Below, one piece after another: positions 16,142 to 24,113 of a DNA stretch of 24,113 bases. Origin of the DNA: Hyphochytrium catenoides (Eukaryota > Sar > Hyphochytriomycetes > Hyphochytriales > Hyphochytriaceae); NCBI GenBank assembly GCA_900088475.1, contig FLMG01002293.1, positions 1 through 24,113 on the forward strand, written 5' to 3'. Under the pieces are notes generated by a model that saw nothing but the letters and a program-made list of their open reading frames with translations, was not told the DNA's origin and did not search any database. The stretch's first letter is position 1. Each line of letters opens with the position of its first letter. A program made the translations under genes and the position numbers.

Positions 16142-16855
16142 AAGAGCTGAACTGTGCCCAACCGACCCACTCTATATCCAAGTCTATGATGGAACATTAG
16201 CGATTAGGGAGTCGGCAGGTCCTGCCCGCGTTCTTCCTTTCCCTACCTTATCCAGAAGATCTAGATCTTCTTCTCGGGCCAGAAGAATCCTTATGATCCT
16301 CTTGAGCGCCGTCGCTTTCTCTCTTTCTCTCTCCCTTTTCTTCTCTTCTTCCCTTGCCAGATCGTCTGACGACGACAGAAGCGCCTTCTCTGAGGCTTGA
16401 GTAGGAGCGAGACTAATAGGAGAAGAGGAAGACATAAAGATAGGAAAGAGACTTGACGACGTCGCCCGCTTCCCTCTTCCATGCTCTGCCAGCAATGCTT
16501 CTGGTGCCCGGGCCCCTAGGCTCTCCCGCTCAAGCGCCGCATCTCTCGTCTGACGCTGATGCATTGCTTCGCGGGATGAGTATTCTGGTCTTCCTGGTCC
16601 ACCTGCAACTTGGTTCCTCCCCTGGGAAGCTCTTCCCGGTCCCTGGCCAGCCACTTCTTTCCTTCCTTCTCTGTCCTTATAAGCATCCTCAAGAGCCGAA
16701 GAAGTGGAAGAGGAGAGAAGAGAGGAGGAGAGGAGACGCGCGCCATCTCTGCCCTCAGTATCCGGTCTCAATGGTACCGGTTGCGTGACAGGAAGACTAG
16801 GGAAGAAAGTGATGTTGGGGGCAGTGCTTTTCTTTCCTCCTCTCTTATGAGCCAT
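11611..16855 (-). CDS. Coiled-coil protein with IQ motifs and a WW-type domain, 14 exons
   Basis: Function unknown. Exons 16855-16247, 15666-15570, 15501-15396, 15148-15097, 14871-14793, 14629-14444, 14390-14298, 14041-13917, 13486-13335, 13133-13010, 12795-12679, 12459-12403, 12037-11959, 11846-11611 join in phase to about 703 residues. Residues 1-200 are disordered, rich in Ser, Arg and Glu. The middle (about 280-410) is predicted helical and charged. IQ-type calmodulin/light-chain binding motifs follow: TKIQRYWRRCKRQR (about 451-464), RLQAYTRGYQARKR (about 500-513), and a weaker IKRVWKLYASRK just before. At about 590-625 is a WW-type domain: GDWVPQVEPRSGKPFW then HFEHP, with Phe where the second Trp usually stands. 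A basic/acidic helix ends the protein. IQ plus WW suggests a calcium- or cytoskeleton-linked scaffold, by inference only. The start is the ATG at 16855 (G at -3, G at +4), although the frame is open upstream through the GA tract. The 3' end may be alternatively spliced. Confidence 0.82.
15667..16246 (-). other. Intron 1 of the IQ-WW gene, containing GA/CT microsatellites
   Basis: A 580-nt intron, the longest of this gene, runs from a GTAGGG donor after a Lys codon to an acceptor ending TGTACAG. Its core is a GA-rich tract on the + strand, hence CT on the sense strand of the gene. Open frames across it translate as Arg/Glu or Ser/Leu repeats and are artefacts of the dinucleotide repeat. Confidence 0.75.
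15930..16140. repeat. (GA)n-rich microsatellite tract with internal duplication
   Basis: Purine-only runs dominate on the + strand. The longest clean (GA)n run is about 15952-15995, and a second run lies at about 16107-16137. Between and after the runs, a 33-nt unit containing GAGCTGAA and GTGCCCAA is present twice (16051-16083 and 16134-16166) with two mismatches, so the tract grew by duplication of a longer segment as well as by dinucleotide slippage. Confidence 0.92.
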
Positions 16856-17715
16856 AGCGCCAGAAAAACAAGGGCAGAACTCGCACGTCTGACCGGTTCC
16901 CTCTTCTCTCTCCCTCTCTCGCTCTCTCCTCCTTTCTTTCTCTCTATCGGTGAGGTCGCGGTGTTTCCTTCTCATCACCCTGTGCTCTCTGATGAAAGTC
17001 CAAAAAGGTCGCCCTTCTTCCCGTGATGGAGATGAGCTCCTTTCCTCCATTTGTCTCCCTCTCTCTCTCTCTCTCACGCTCTCCTCTTTCTCTGTCTCTC
17101 TCTTTCTCTCTGTCTCTCTCTTTCTCACTGTCTCTCTCTCTCCTTCTCTCTCTCCTTCTCTCTCTCCTTCTCTCTCTCCTTCTCTCTCTCTCTCTCTCCT
17201 TCTCTCTCTCCTTCTCTCTCTCTCTCTCTCTCTCTCCCATGGTCCGTCCTGCAGCTGTGTGACCTTTGGTTCTGTGTACTGTAGCCCTTTGATGCTGACA
17301 ACCAATCAGAAATATAGTTTGTAATGTCCCTGATAAGCCATACATGTCGAAGAGTATCAGGAATATTAGAGAAATGGACTGAGCGTTAGCCGCTCCTATT
17401 TCCCTGGTGATGGTCATCTCCCGTGTTTTCTGGCTCTTTGTCCTCGTCTGGCGTGATGGCTTTCTGGCTCTCTCTCCCTCGGGATAAACTCCGTTTCGTC
17501 GTCTATCTCTCCTCTCTCGCTTCTCTCTCCTTGCTCTCTCTCGCCATCTCGATCTCCATTCCTTTCTCTCTCTCTCTGTCTCTCTCTCCTTCAATGCAAG
17601 CAAGTCCTTCTTGCTTGTTGCTTGATAGAGGCGAGATGGCGAGAAGATGAAAGAAAGGGCAAGAGGATAAGGGCAAAGGCGGGAGACCGAGAGCTAGCTG
17701 CTTCGAAGCTAAATA
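16856..17715. promoter_or_regulatory. Divergent intergenic region (IQ-WW / methyltransferase) with CT tract
   Basis: About 860 bp lie between two outward-pointing start codons. The region should hold both promoters and 5' leaders. Its central feature is the CT tract at about 17058-17237. Long open frames on both strands here are low-complexity translations of that tract and I do not call them. An in-frame TAA at 17710-17712 precedes the methyltransferase ATG and supports that start. Confidence 0.55.
17058..17237. repeat. (CT)n-rich microsatellite, about 180 bp
   Basis: Nearly pure pyrimidine on the + strand, a mix of (CT)n with regularly spaced TCTCTCCT units about 10 nt apart, which gives a second periodicity on top of the dinucleotide. 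It sits between two divergent genes. Such polypurine/polypyrimidine mirror tracts can form triplex (H-DNA) in principle. Confidence 0.92.
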
Positions 17716-19675
17716 ATGGTGGAGGCTCGTGTTGAGAAAGAGCATAAAACACCTCTCTCCCATTATGAGGGAGCAGCAGAGACTCCCTCTTTCTCTCCTT
17801 GTATCGGAGGCGGACCCGCCAAGGAGCATTCTCTAAGTATCTCCACGCCGTCCAGTCAGTCCTCTCATACAACGTTGCCTCTCTCTCACGCTGGAGCTGA
17901 GGAGAAGGAGAAAGAGATAGAGATCCTGGAGCAGGACAGGACCGGATCGAAGATCTGGGCTTGCGCTGTGCTTCTCGCTGATCTCCTCCTGGCTCCGAGG
18001 TCCGCCAGAGTCCTTCGCCCTATCTTCTTCTATGTCACCATCCTTTCCGTTCGAACAGCTCTTCTGTCTTGTGAGATCCTTCCTCTCTCTATTCCATACA
18101 TTCGGCCCATCTCTGTCTTTTCAACGCTGTTCCGACCTCCTCAGTCTCTGTTAGCATTTCGACCCATCTTACTCTTTACCATCAGGTTGTATGTCCTTCT
18201 CCTTCCTCTCGGTTTGTCCTTCTCCCCTCTCTGTATACTCTATTTTTTGAATCTCTCGTCCTCTCATTCTCTCTCTCACTCTCGTTTCTCTCTGTCTGTC
18301 CTCTCTGTCCGTCCTCTCTCTCACTCACTCTTTCTCTCTCTCTTTCTCTCTCCCTCTCTCCCTTTTCTCTCTCTCTCTCTCCCTCTCTTTCTCTCTCTCT
18401 CTCTCTACCCGCCTCTCCCTTTGTCCCTCGCTCGATGCGAGCCCCTGGGGCTTACATGTACCTCCTTCTTCCCTTTGTTCCTCTTGCACTTCCAGGCGTA
18501 CCAGTGGCTCCGCTACAGTGACGGAGTCTTTCCCTCCTAGACGGTCAGTGAAGGGCCAAAGAATTTGCGAGCTTGGTGCTGGGACGGGGTACCTTGGCAT
18601 CCGCCTCGCCCAGGCAGGAGCACAGCAGGTAAGTCATGATTTTGAGAATAAGAGGGAAGAAGCACAAGAAGGTGGAAAGAGAAAGTGAGACAGAGGGAGA
18701 GGTAAGAGAAAGAATAAAAAGAGAGTGAACAATCAGTGACGAAGAGAGAAAGACACAGAGTGAAATGATCGGCGTTGCCAAGACGTAGCTTCTTCCTCTC
18801 GGTCCTCCAGTTCTGACGTCGACTTCTTCTGAGCTATGTTTCCTGTCTTTGTCATCTGTCAGTTCTGACACCCTGTGCATCTCTCTTACCTCCAGGCACA
18901 TCTTCTTCATCCCTCTCTCTCTCTCTCTTGGCCCTTCTTTCCCTCTTCCGTCCTCTTCTTCTCTCCTTCAATATCCTTCTGCTCACTTTCCTCCATTCAG
19001 GTGCTTATCACAGACCTGCCACACAATATCCAGGCCATCAAGGCCAATGTGAGGCGCACAGGGGTCGAGGACAGGACAATCGTCAGAGTTCTTGATTGGA
19101 GGGCCTTTACTGGCTCTTCTCCTGCTTCTCCATCGTCACTCTTCTCGCTCTCCTCTCCTCATTCTGCGCAACCTTGTGCTAGGGAGATTGCAGCCCTCTC
19201 TCCTTGTGCAAAAGCGTGGATTGACCATCCCCCACCTTTTGACTTGGTCGTGATGACAGAGGTTCTCTACTGGCCCGCGCTGGACATCTTTGAAGAAGAC
19301 ACTCTCTTTCCGCTAGTTTGCACCATCCGCTTCCTTCTACAGCCCCATGGCGCCTGCTCTCCGTCTTCTCACTCAGACCGGTCTGCTCCCTCCTTCACGA
19401 CATCCCGACCTGCGGCTTTGCTGGCTTTCAAGACGAGAGATAGAGACAGAGAGGAGAGATTCATGGACCTATGCCGGCCGTTCTTTAGTATTAGAGTAGT
19501 ACCCCGCGAAGACTATGCAGCGCTCTGGATTGCGATAGAGGACCTAGAAGGAGCAGATCTAGAGGCAGCAGATCGAGAAGGAGAAGGGGTAAAAGCAGAA
19601 AGAGAAGCGGACAGACTATCAAGCTTAGAGAACGTGAACATTGTTGAACTATCTCTTCTCTCCCCTCCCAGATAA
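17716..19675 (+). CDS. METTL21-like protein (lysine) methyltransferase, 3 exons
   Basis: Predicted SAM-dependent seven-beta-strand methyltransferase of the Methyltransf_16/METTL21 group, whose studied members methylate lysines of chaperones or elongation factors. Exons 17716-17999, 18541-18628 and 19001-19675 give about 348 residues. Joining exon 1 to 18541 puts the conserved Trp of GSKIWACAVLLADLL (Trp81) exactly as far from the glycine motif as in human METTL21A. Motif I is CELGAGTGYLGI (104-115), then VLITD with the acidic ribose-binding residue Asp129, and FDLVVMTEVLYW with an ExxY version (211-214) of the family's D/ExxY motif. A Ser/Pro-rich insertion (about 161-200) enlarges the domain relative to its roughly 220-residue relatives, and the N-terminal 70 residues are disordered. 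An in-frame stop lies just 5' of the ATG. The substrate cannot be inferred. It diverges from the IQ-WW gene and converges with the next gene. Confidence 0.85.
18000..18540 (+). other. Intron 1 of the methyltransferase gene, with CT tract
   Basis: A 541-nt intron from donor AG|GTCCGC to acceptor CCTCCTAG. Most of its 3' half is pyrimidine on the sense strand, with the repeat at 18240-18412. A second AG acceptor 45 nt upstream (ending at 18495) is in the same phase, so its use would add 15 residues without a frameshift. Confidence 0.75.
18240..18412. repeat. (CT)n-rich microsatellite inside intron 1
   Basis: CT and TCTCTCCC-type units on the + strand, the sense strand of the methyltransferase gene. 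It sits 130-300 nt upstream of the chosen 3' splice site, beyond the normal polypyrimidine tract distance. Confidence 0.9.
18629..19000 (+). other. Intron 2 of the methyltransferase gene
   Basis: A 372-nt intron with a consensus donor (AG|GTAAGT) and an acceptor ending CTCCATTCAG. The 3' third is pyrimidine-rich. Its position, immediately after motif I, is supported by the continuity of the Rossmann fold (AGAQQ then VLITD). Confidence 0.85.
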
Positions 19676-19996
19676 CGCAACCAAGTGAGAGATACAAAGA
19701 ACCGCTTTGATAGAGAAGAAGAGAACCGCTTTGCTAGGGAAGAAGAGCTTTTGCTGCGAAGTGAAAGGCAAACGCCTTAGAAGATAGGCTTTTTATGCTA
19801 ACTTATGAGCTGCCATAAATGTAACTGGCGGTCGCCTCATAGTCCACTGCTCTTCGTCCACGTGAGAGTAGGTCCTCTTTCCTCGTCACGTGGCCTTTAT
19901 TCTGACTTTCTCTGTTCCTCTCTCACTGAAAAGCTTTCGTGCCACCGCATAAACATCTCCTGTGTAATCTCAGACTTATGGTCCATCTTACCAACG
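19676..19996. other. Convergent 3' intergenic region
   Basis: The 321 bp between the methyltransferase stop and the stop of the convergent coiled-coil gene should contain both 3' UTRs. It includes a two-copy 24-bp tandem repeat at its left end. No gene or RNA is recognisable. Confidence 0.5.
19699..19746. repeat. Two-copy tandem repeat, 24-bp unit
   Basis: Two head-to-tail copies share GAACCGCTTTG and GAAGAAGA blocks, with two mismatches between copies (GATAGAGA versus GCTAGGGA). They start about 24 nt after the methyltransferase stop codon and so should be transcribed in its 3' UTR. Confidence 0.85.
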
Positions 19997-22900
19997 CTAT
20001 GGCTTGGGCGAAGGCGATCGCAGGTTGGTCTTGGCGCCTCCAAGGGAAGGGAAGGAGAGCGAAAGACCTGGGAAGACCGGATTTTTCTGCGCTGTCTTCT
20101 CCTCCCTGCTTCCCGCTGCAGAGCCAGGAGCTTTCTTCGCATCCTTCAGAGCTAAAGATTTCACTATGGACAAAGGAAAGGGTTCAGCGATTAACAGCAT
20201 AACGGGAGGAGGAGCTTATACGACAAACATGAGAGACGATGGATGAGAAGCAGGGAGCGACTACCCAGTCAATGAAAGAAAGAAACTCGACAAGACATAC
20301 CAGGGGTCGCCTTGCCTCTTTCTCCTCTCTTGCTGTTCTGTGATGCTGTCTTTCCGTGACTCCATCCGTCTCCTTTGCCTCCCTTTCTAGAGGCTGTCTT
20401 CGCCTGCACCTTAGATGCTTGCTTTCCAGGAGAGGATGGTAGGAAGGAGAGAGACTTGATAGAGTTGAACAGAGAAAAGGCACCCCCAGCGCCTTTGTTC
20501 CCTTTTGATTTGGGAGAGTTCCGTGCAGACACAAAGAGGGACAAAGCAACGTAAGGTGATGCGTGGTGCTGACAACATAAGATCTCCCCTCAATTACCCC
20601 CTCTCTTCCTTTCATCTGCCTTACCTTGGCTCTCAGGGCCTGTTCTCGCCGCTTCTGGTTCGCGAGATGATCCAGGTAGAGGAGGCGTATGGGGTCCTCC
20701 CGGTGGCTTGGCTGTCCCCTGCCTTCTTTCCTGCTGGTCGCCGATCCTACCGTCTTCTCCATCCTCTTCTTCCTGGTGGCCGAGCGAGTCATAATTGGCG
20801 CTACTCCCTCCCCAAGAGCTATAGAAGGAGGATTTTGAGGAGCGAGAAGTCAAGAGGCCCCCGCTCTCTCCGTCTCCCTCTCCCGTCTCGGTTTGTCCTG
20901 CCTCTCCTCTCGAAAGTACCGATCCTCGTTCTCTCTTTGTATGTTTTCTCCGCTTCCTTCCCTTTCGTTTGAGAAAATCTATTGTATCCTGAATGATTAT
21001 GCCTAACGAGCTAAGGGTTCCGACTCTTTCTAATAGCTGTGTGAGGCGGATCTGTGCAAAGAGAGAACGACAGCGAAGTCGGGGTGAGCACGAGAAAGAG
21101 AGAAAAGTCTAACGAGATAAGAAGAGAACTACTCTACAGGTCACATAGAGCAGAGAAAGGAGAGAGACAAGTAACTTGATGGGAGCCTCTTAGGGACAGT
21201 AGAAACCTCAACGGTACCTGGTCCAGGACTAAAATCAGGGAAGGAGGTCTTTGACTCCCTATAGTTTGTCTCTCTCTCTGTCGCTTTCTCTCTCTCTCTT
21301 TTCCTCTCTTTCTATACTGTGTAAAGATAAAGGGCCTACCACTATCTCATGAGTGTACTTCTGCGATGGTCTTTGACTGCCTCCTTGCGTGAGCTCCTTA
21401 AGTTGCAGAACGCAGCGATTGTACTCCGACAGAGAAGCGAGAAGCGAAGGGGCAACAGAAGCTGCAATCGTGTACTTCAAGGCAAGGATATCCCATCTGA
21501 ACAGTAGGCAAGCGAGCTTCAGCATGATAAACAGACGGGATGAGAGGTAGCAAAGAGAATTATGACGCTGTCAGAGCCCCATGTTGATGCACTAAGAGAG
21601 ATTAGGAGTCTACGAGGGAGAAAAGAGGAGGAAGCTCCACGACCCATGGTCTTCATATACGTGGTGACAGAGCCTAACCTGACGTTCATGAAGGGCGGAC
21701 TTAGCAGTCCATGGATAAATTCAACTCCTGCTTCCTCTTCTTCGATGTCCCAATCGCCGTCCAATTTGCCTTGCGGGAGAAGAGAAGACAGAAGAAAGGT
21801 CTCTGCCTCTTTTCGAAGCTCTTCCATTGCCCCTAGCCGGTCCATAAGAGCGTCTTGTGCTTCCTTCTCAACCTCCTCTTTTGTCCTGCTCCTAAGCAGA
21901 GCACCATCTTCTGGTTCTGCTTTGTCCAAGAGTGAAGGCGGAGACTGCTTTTCGTAGATTTCTCCGTAGCTTTGTAGATAGCGAGAACAGAATCTTCTAT
22001 ATTTGGCTTCACCTGCTGTACCCTGGCCCTCGTCTTCTTCTTCTTCTTCCTCCACTGCCGGCGTGGCTCGATTTTCACTTCTAGAAGCTAGAACCTTTCT
22101 CCCAATGGCCGAAGGTGTAGGGAAGGACTGAACCTTCTCCTGCTGTTTCTGCTTCTCGCTCTTTGCATGAGGTTGAGGATTAGCTTGCTTTGCCTTTTCC
22201 TTGCAGAGAGAGAGGAGCTCATCGTCTCCCATCCCTGTCAGAGTGTCTATCCGGATTCCGTACTCTGTTGTTTCTGCCTGCAGAGCTTCTATTGTTTCTC
22301 TGTCATGGTTCCAAGAGTGAGCGAGTAAGAGGTAGACAGAAACGATTGCAGGCACTGTGAGGTGCAATAAAAATTAACGAGAGACAGAGCTAACCAGTCC
22401 ACAGAGGTCGTCTTGCTTCGACAGAGTTCATATAGCGAGGCTGAGCAAGGGCAGACAAACAACGCACAGATGATGGGCTTGAGAGCTAATGCACCGAGAG
22501 GAAGAGGTATGGCGAGGTAAGGGTAACTTGCCTTGCCCCTAAATGTAAGTATAGAGAACCGTCTGCCAGCATGACGACAGGGAAGGGGAAAGCGAGCCCA
22601 GTTTCCTTCTCCTTGGCCCCTCCTTCGCCTTTGTCCAATCCGATGGCCCCACTGAAGGTTTCCAGGACGGCCTCGCCATGTTGCTGGACTAAGCGCGGAA
22701 TGGTCGGGCACGTACTAACATTCTGAGAGAGTATATGCAGGGAGGTGGATCGCACCAATAGTTAGCGCGATGCAAGCGCCGCACCGAATAACTTTCACTA
22801 ACAAACAATAATAGCTCCCATAGTATAGCAGTGCAGTGGAGGTAGGGTCGGGGAGAGTTCTAGTCAAAGAGAGATGGTTGAGAAATGGAATATGAGAAAT

Positions 22901-23998
22901 TTGACGAGTAGTTGCAAGCGCGTTAACAAAAGATAGATAGCTATTGCAAGGTTGAAGCTTTCTGTAGAGGCACTCAGAAGGAAAGACGACTCGCTTACGG
23001 CAGCAAGGGTGTGTCCATTCCGCATGAAGCTGAGAGAGTGGTGGAGTTTCTGATAGAGCTCCCACAGCCCTCGGAGCTTCTCTAGCCGACTGCGCTCCTC
23101 CCCCATTGCGGCAATGAAGAGATCCCAAGCCTTTCATGATAGACAGAGCCAGTCCCGCGGGAGACAGGGTAGTCAATGTACGTAGACATACTCCGATTTT
23201 ACAGAGGCAGCACCAAAGTAGTGAGAGTAAGAGCAGGTGCAGTTTCAAGGCAAAAGAGGGAGCTTAAGGAGCAAGGTTCAAGAGCAAGGTCCAATCATGG
23301 ACACTCCTACGATATGGCGCTTGTGATCAGCAATGTTAGAAATGTGTAAGACGAAACTATGTTCAGACCTTCTGCTCCTTTCTGGAAAGTCGAGGTCCCG
23401 TCGTTTGGCGTCCCTCTTGCTGCTTCTTTCTCTATAGTGAATATGATGACCAGACATTGCCGTTGATGAGAAGGAGCATTGGTACATTGACCTCTCCAGC
23501 CTTCTTGTTGAATTCGCCCTCCTGTACACTGATGCTCTATCTCTCTTTCTCTTTATCTTTATCTCTCTTTCTTACTCTCTCTATTCACTCCATTCCCACC
23601 CGTGCTCACACTCGCACTGAATTATCGAGAGCTCTCTCGCTTACACTATCAATTGTTGAATGTTTTGTGGGATAAAAGGAGCCATTAGGATCCCCTTCAG
23701 AGCCACCCCTGCCAATGCCCTCCCCTTACCTTCTCTAGAAAGGCCTTTTGCACGAGGGCCATATGGGCCTCCTTCTTCTCCTTCTCTTCCTGGAGCCTAA
23801 GAGTGATATAGGTTAGCTCAAGAGCTTACGCTAATATGCTAGCTCGAGCTCTCTTCCTATCTCTAATATCCTTATACCGAGCGGTGTATATCTTACTTTT
23901 GATCCTGCTGACTCTTGATAGTCAGCTCGATAAGTGAAGCAATGGCGCTCTGCACTTCATCCTCTGTCAGAGGCCGAGGTATCTCTTTCGAATAGGGG
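19997..23998 (-). CDS. Unidentified coiled-coil protein, 5' end not resolved, at least 10 exons
   Basis: I do not recognise this gene. Exons 23998-23897, 23796-23730, 23521-23492, 23130-22999, 22722-22532, 22299-21679, 21496-21340, 20988-20625, 20501-20301, 20163-19997 agree in phase at every junction and encode about 677 residues up to a stop. In order: a charged helical region (PLTEDEVQSAIASLIELTIK, then an E/K-rich helix); AWDLFIAAMGEE followed by a leucine-rich coiled coil (LWELYQKLHH); a short hydrophobic stretch (FPFPVVMLADGSLYLHLGA); a long acidic segment with a poly-Glu run; a helical block starting WDILALKYTIAASVAPSL; a strongly basic patch (LKRKGRKRRKHTKRERG); and a disordered Ser/Gly/Pro/Lys tail ending SPSPKP. 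The intron between exons 5 and 6 has GC-AG ends. The basic patch could be a nuclear signal. The upstream exon, and hence the start codon, lies in or beyond the terminal CT repeat. The 30-nt exon 23521-23492 is the least certain. Confidence 0.68.
22300..22531 (-). other. GC-AG intron
   Basis: On the minus strand the donor reads AG|GCAAGT, the standard form of the rare GC-AG class in which the rest of the donor matches U1 perfectly. The acceptor reads CATGACAG and follows a long pyrimidine run. Both flanking exons end or begin in phase 2, and no GT donor nearby gives a matching phase. Confidence 0.65.
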
Positions 23999-24066
23999 CT
24001 GGAATGGAAGGGGAAGAGGAGAGCGTAAGTTGAGGCCACTCTGAACCACCTGCTCGACTGTCGGCC

Positions 24067-24074
<8 letters not shown>

Positions 24075-24113
<39 letters not shown>
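24075..24113. repeat. (CT)n microsatellite at the window edge
   Basis: A clean CT repeat runs off the right end of the window. It lies upstream of the first visible exon of the coiled-coil gene, so it reads GA on that gene's sense strand, opposite to the two intronic tracts. Confidence 0.95.

Noticed and set aside
15723-16181. Ser/Leu-rich minus frame resembling a membrane protein
   Set aside because: It is a dinucleotide repeat translation inside an intron; the apparent hydrophobicity comes from CT repeats.
16184-17305. 373-codon minus-strand open frame, longest in the window
   Set aside because: Its N-terminal half is Arg/Glu repeat from translation of the CT tract. Only the part from the ATG at 16855 to the donor at 16247 is kept, as exon 1 of the IQ-WW gene; the tail after 16247 is intron.
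15930-18412. Possible CRISPR-like or satellite array
   Set aside because: The repeats are dinucleotide microsatellites without constant repeats and unique spacers, in an intron-rich eukaryotic context.
17716-18540. 274-codon plus-strand open frame as a single-exon gene
   Set aside because: After residue 94 it becomes hydrophobic low-complexity sequence from a CT-rich intron. Splicing at 17999/18541 restores the methyltransferase fold.
20184-20792. 202-codon minus frame with LYLDHLANQKRREQ
   Set aside because: It looks protein-like, but its phase does not match the next exon. The overlapping frame (SSFYSSWGG...) matches phases at both ends of the exon.
22532-22722. Beta-propeller nucleoporin (Nup88-like) assignment from the VVMLADGSLYLHLGA segment
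   Set aside because: The segment is too short, and no surrounding propeller repeats are seen; the flanking sequence is helical.

Overview
The window is nuclear DNA from a microbial eukaryote with small, intron-rich genes. Long reading frames are rare. Recognisable proteins appear only when short exons are joined across GT...AG introns whose phases agree at every junction (at least 49 introns in 24 kb, many of them 45-300 nt). Introns are pyrimidine-rich on the sense strand, and several carry (CT)n/(GA)n tracts. The protein set (ORC6, DCN1-like, NVL/Rix7, a METTL21-like methyltransferase, an IQ/WW protein) is general eukaryotic. A unicellular alga or stramenopile-type protist is my guess; the sequence does not fix the lineage.

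Layout from left to right: ORC6-like origin recognition subunit (minus, 323-2100); DCN1-like cullin neddylation factor with a UBA domain (minus, 3252-5319); an 837-bp divergent intergenic region; NVL/Rix7-type double AAA+ ATPase (plus, 6157-11348, 14 exons, about 860 residues); then, convergent with it, a 14-exon coiled-coil protein with IQ motifs and a WW-type domain (minus, 11611-16855); an 860-bp divergent region holding a long CT tract; a METTL21-like protein methyltransferase (plus, 17716-19675, 3 exons); and, convergent with it, a large unidentified coiled-coil protein (minus, 19997 to at least 23998, 10 exons visible, 5' end not resolved).

The genes do not form a pathway. ORC6 and DCN1 both touch replication licensing in general biology (origin recognition; cullin-RING ligase activation), NVL acts in 60S ribosome maturation, and the methyltransferase would modify protein lysines, but proximity in a eukaryotic genome is weak evidence of a link. 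I found no CRISPR array, rRNA, tRNA or recognisable transposon. The least described items are the IQ/WW protein, the unidentified coiled-coil gene with a GC-AG intron, and the oriented polypyrimidine tracts.
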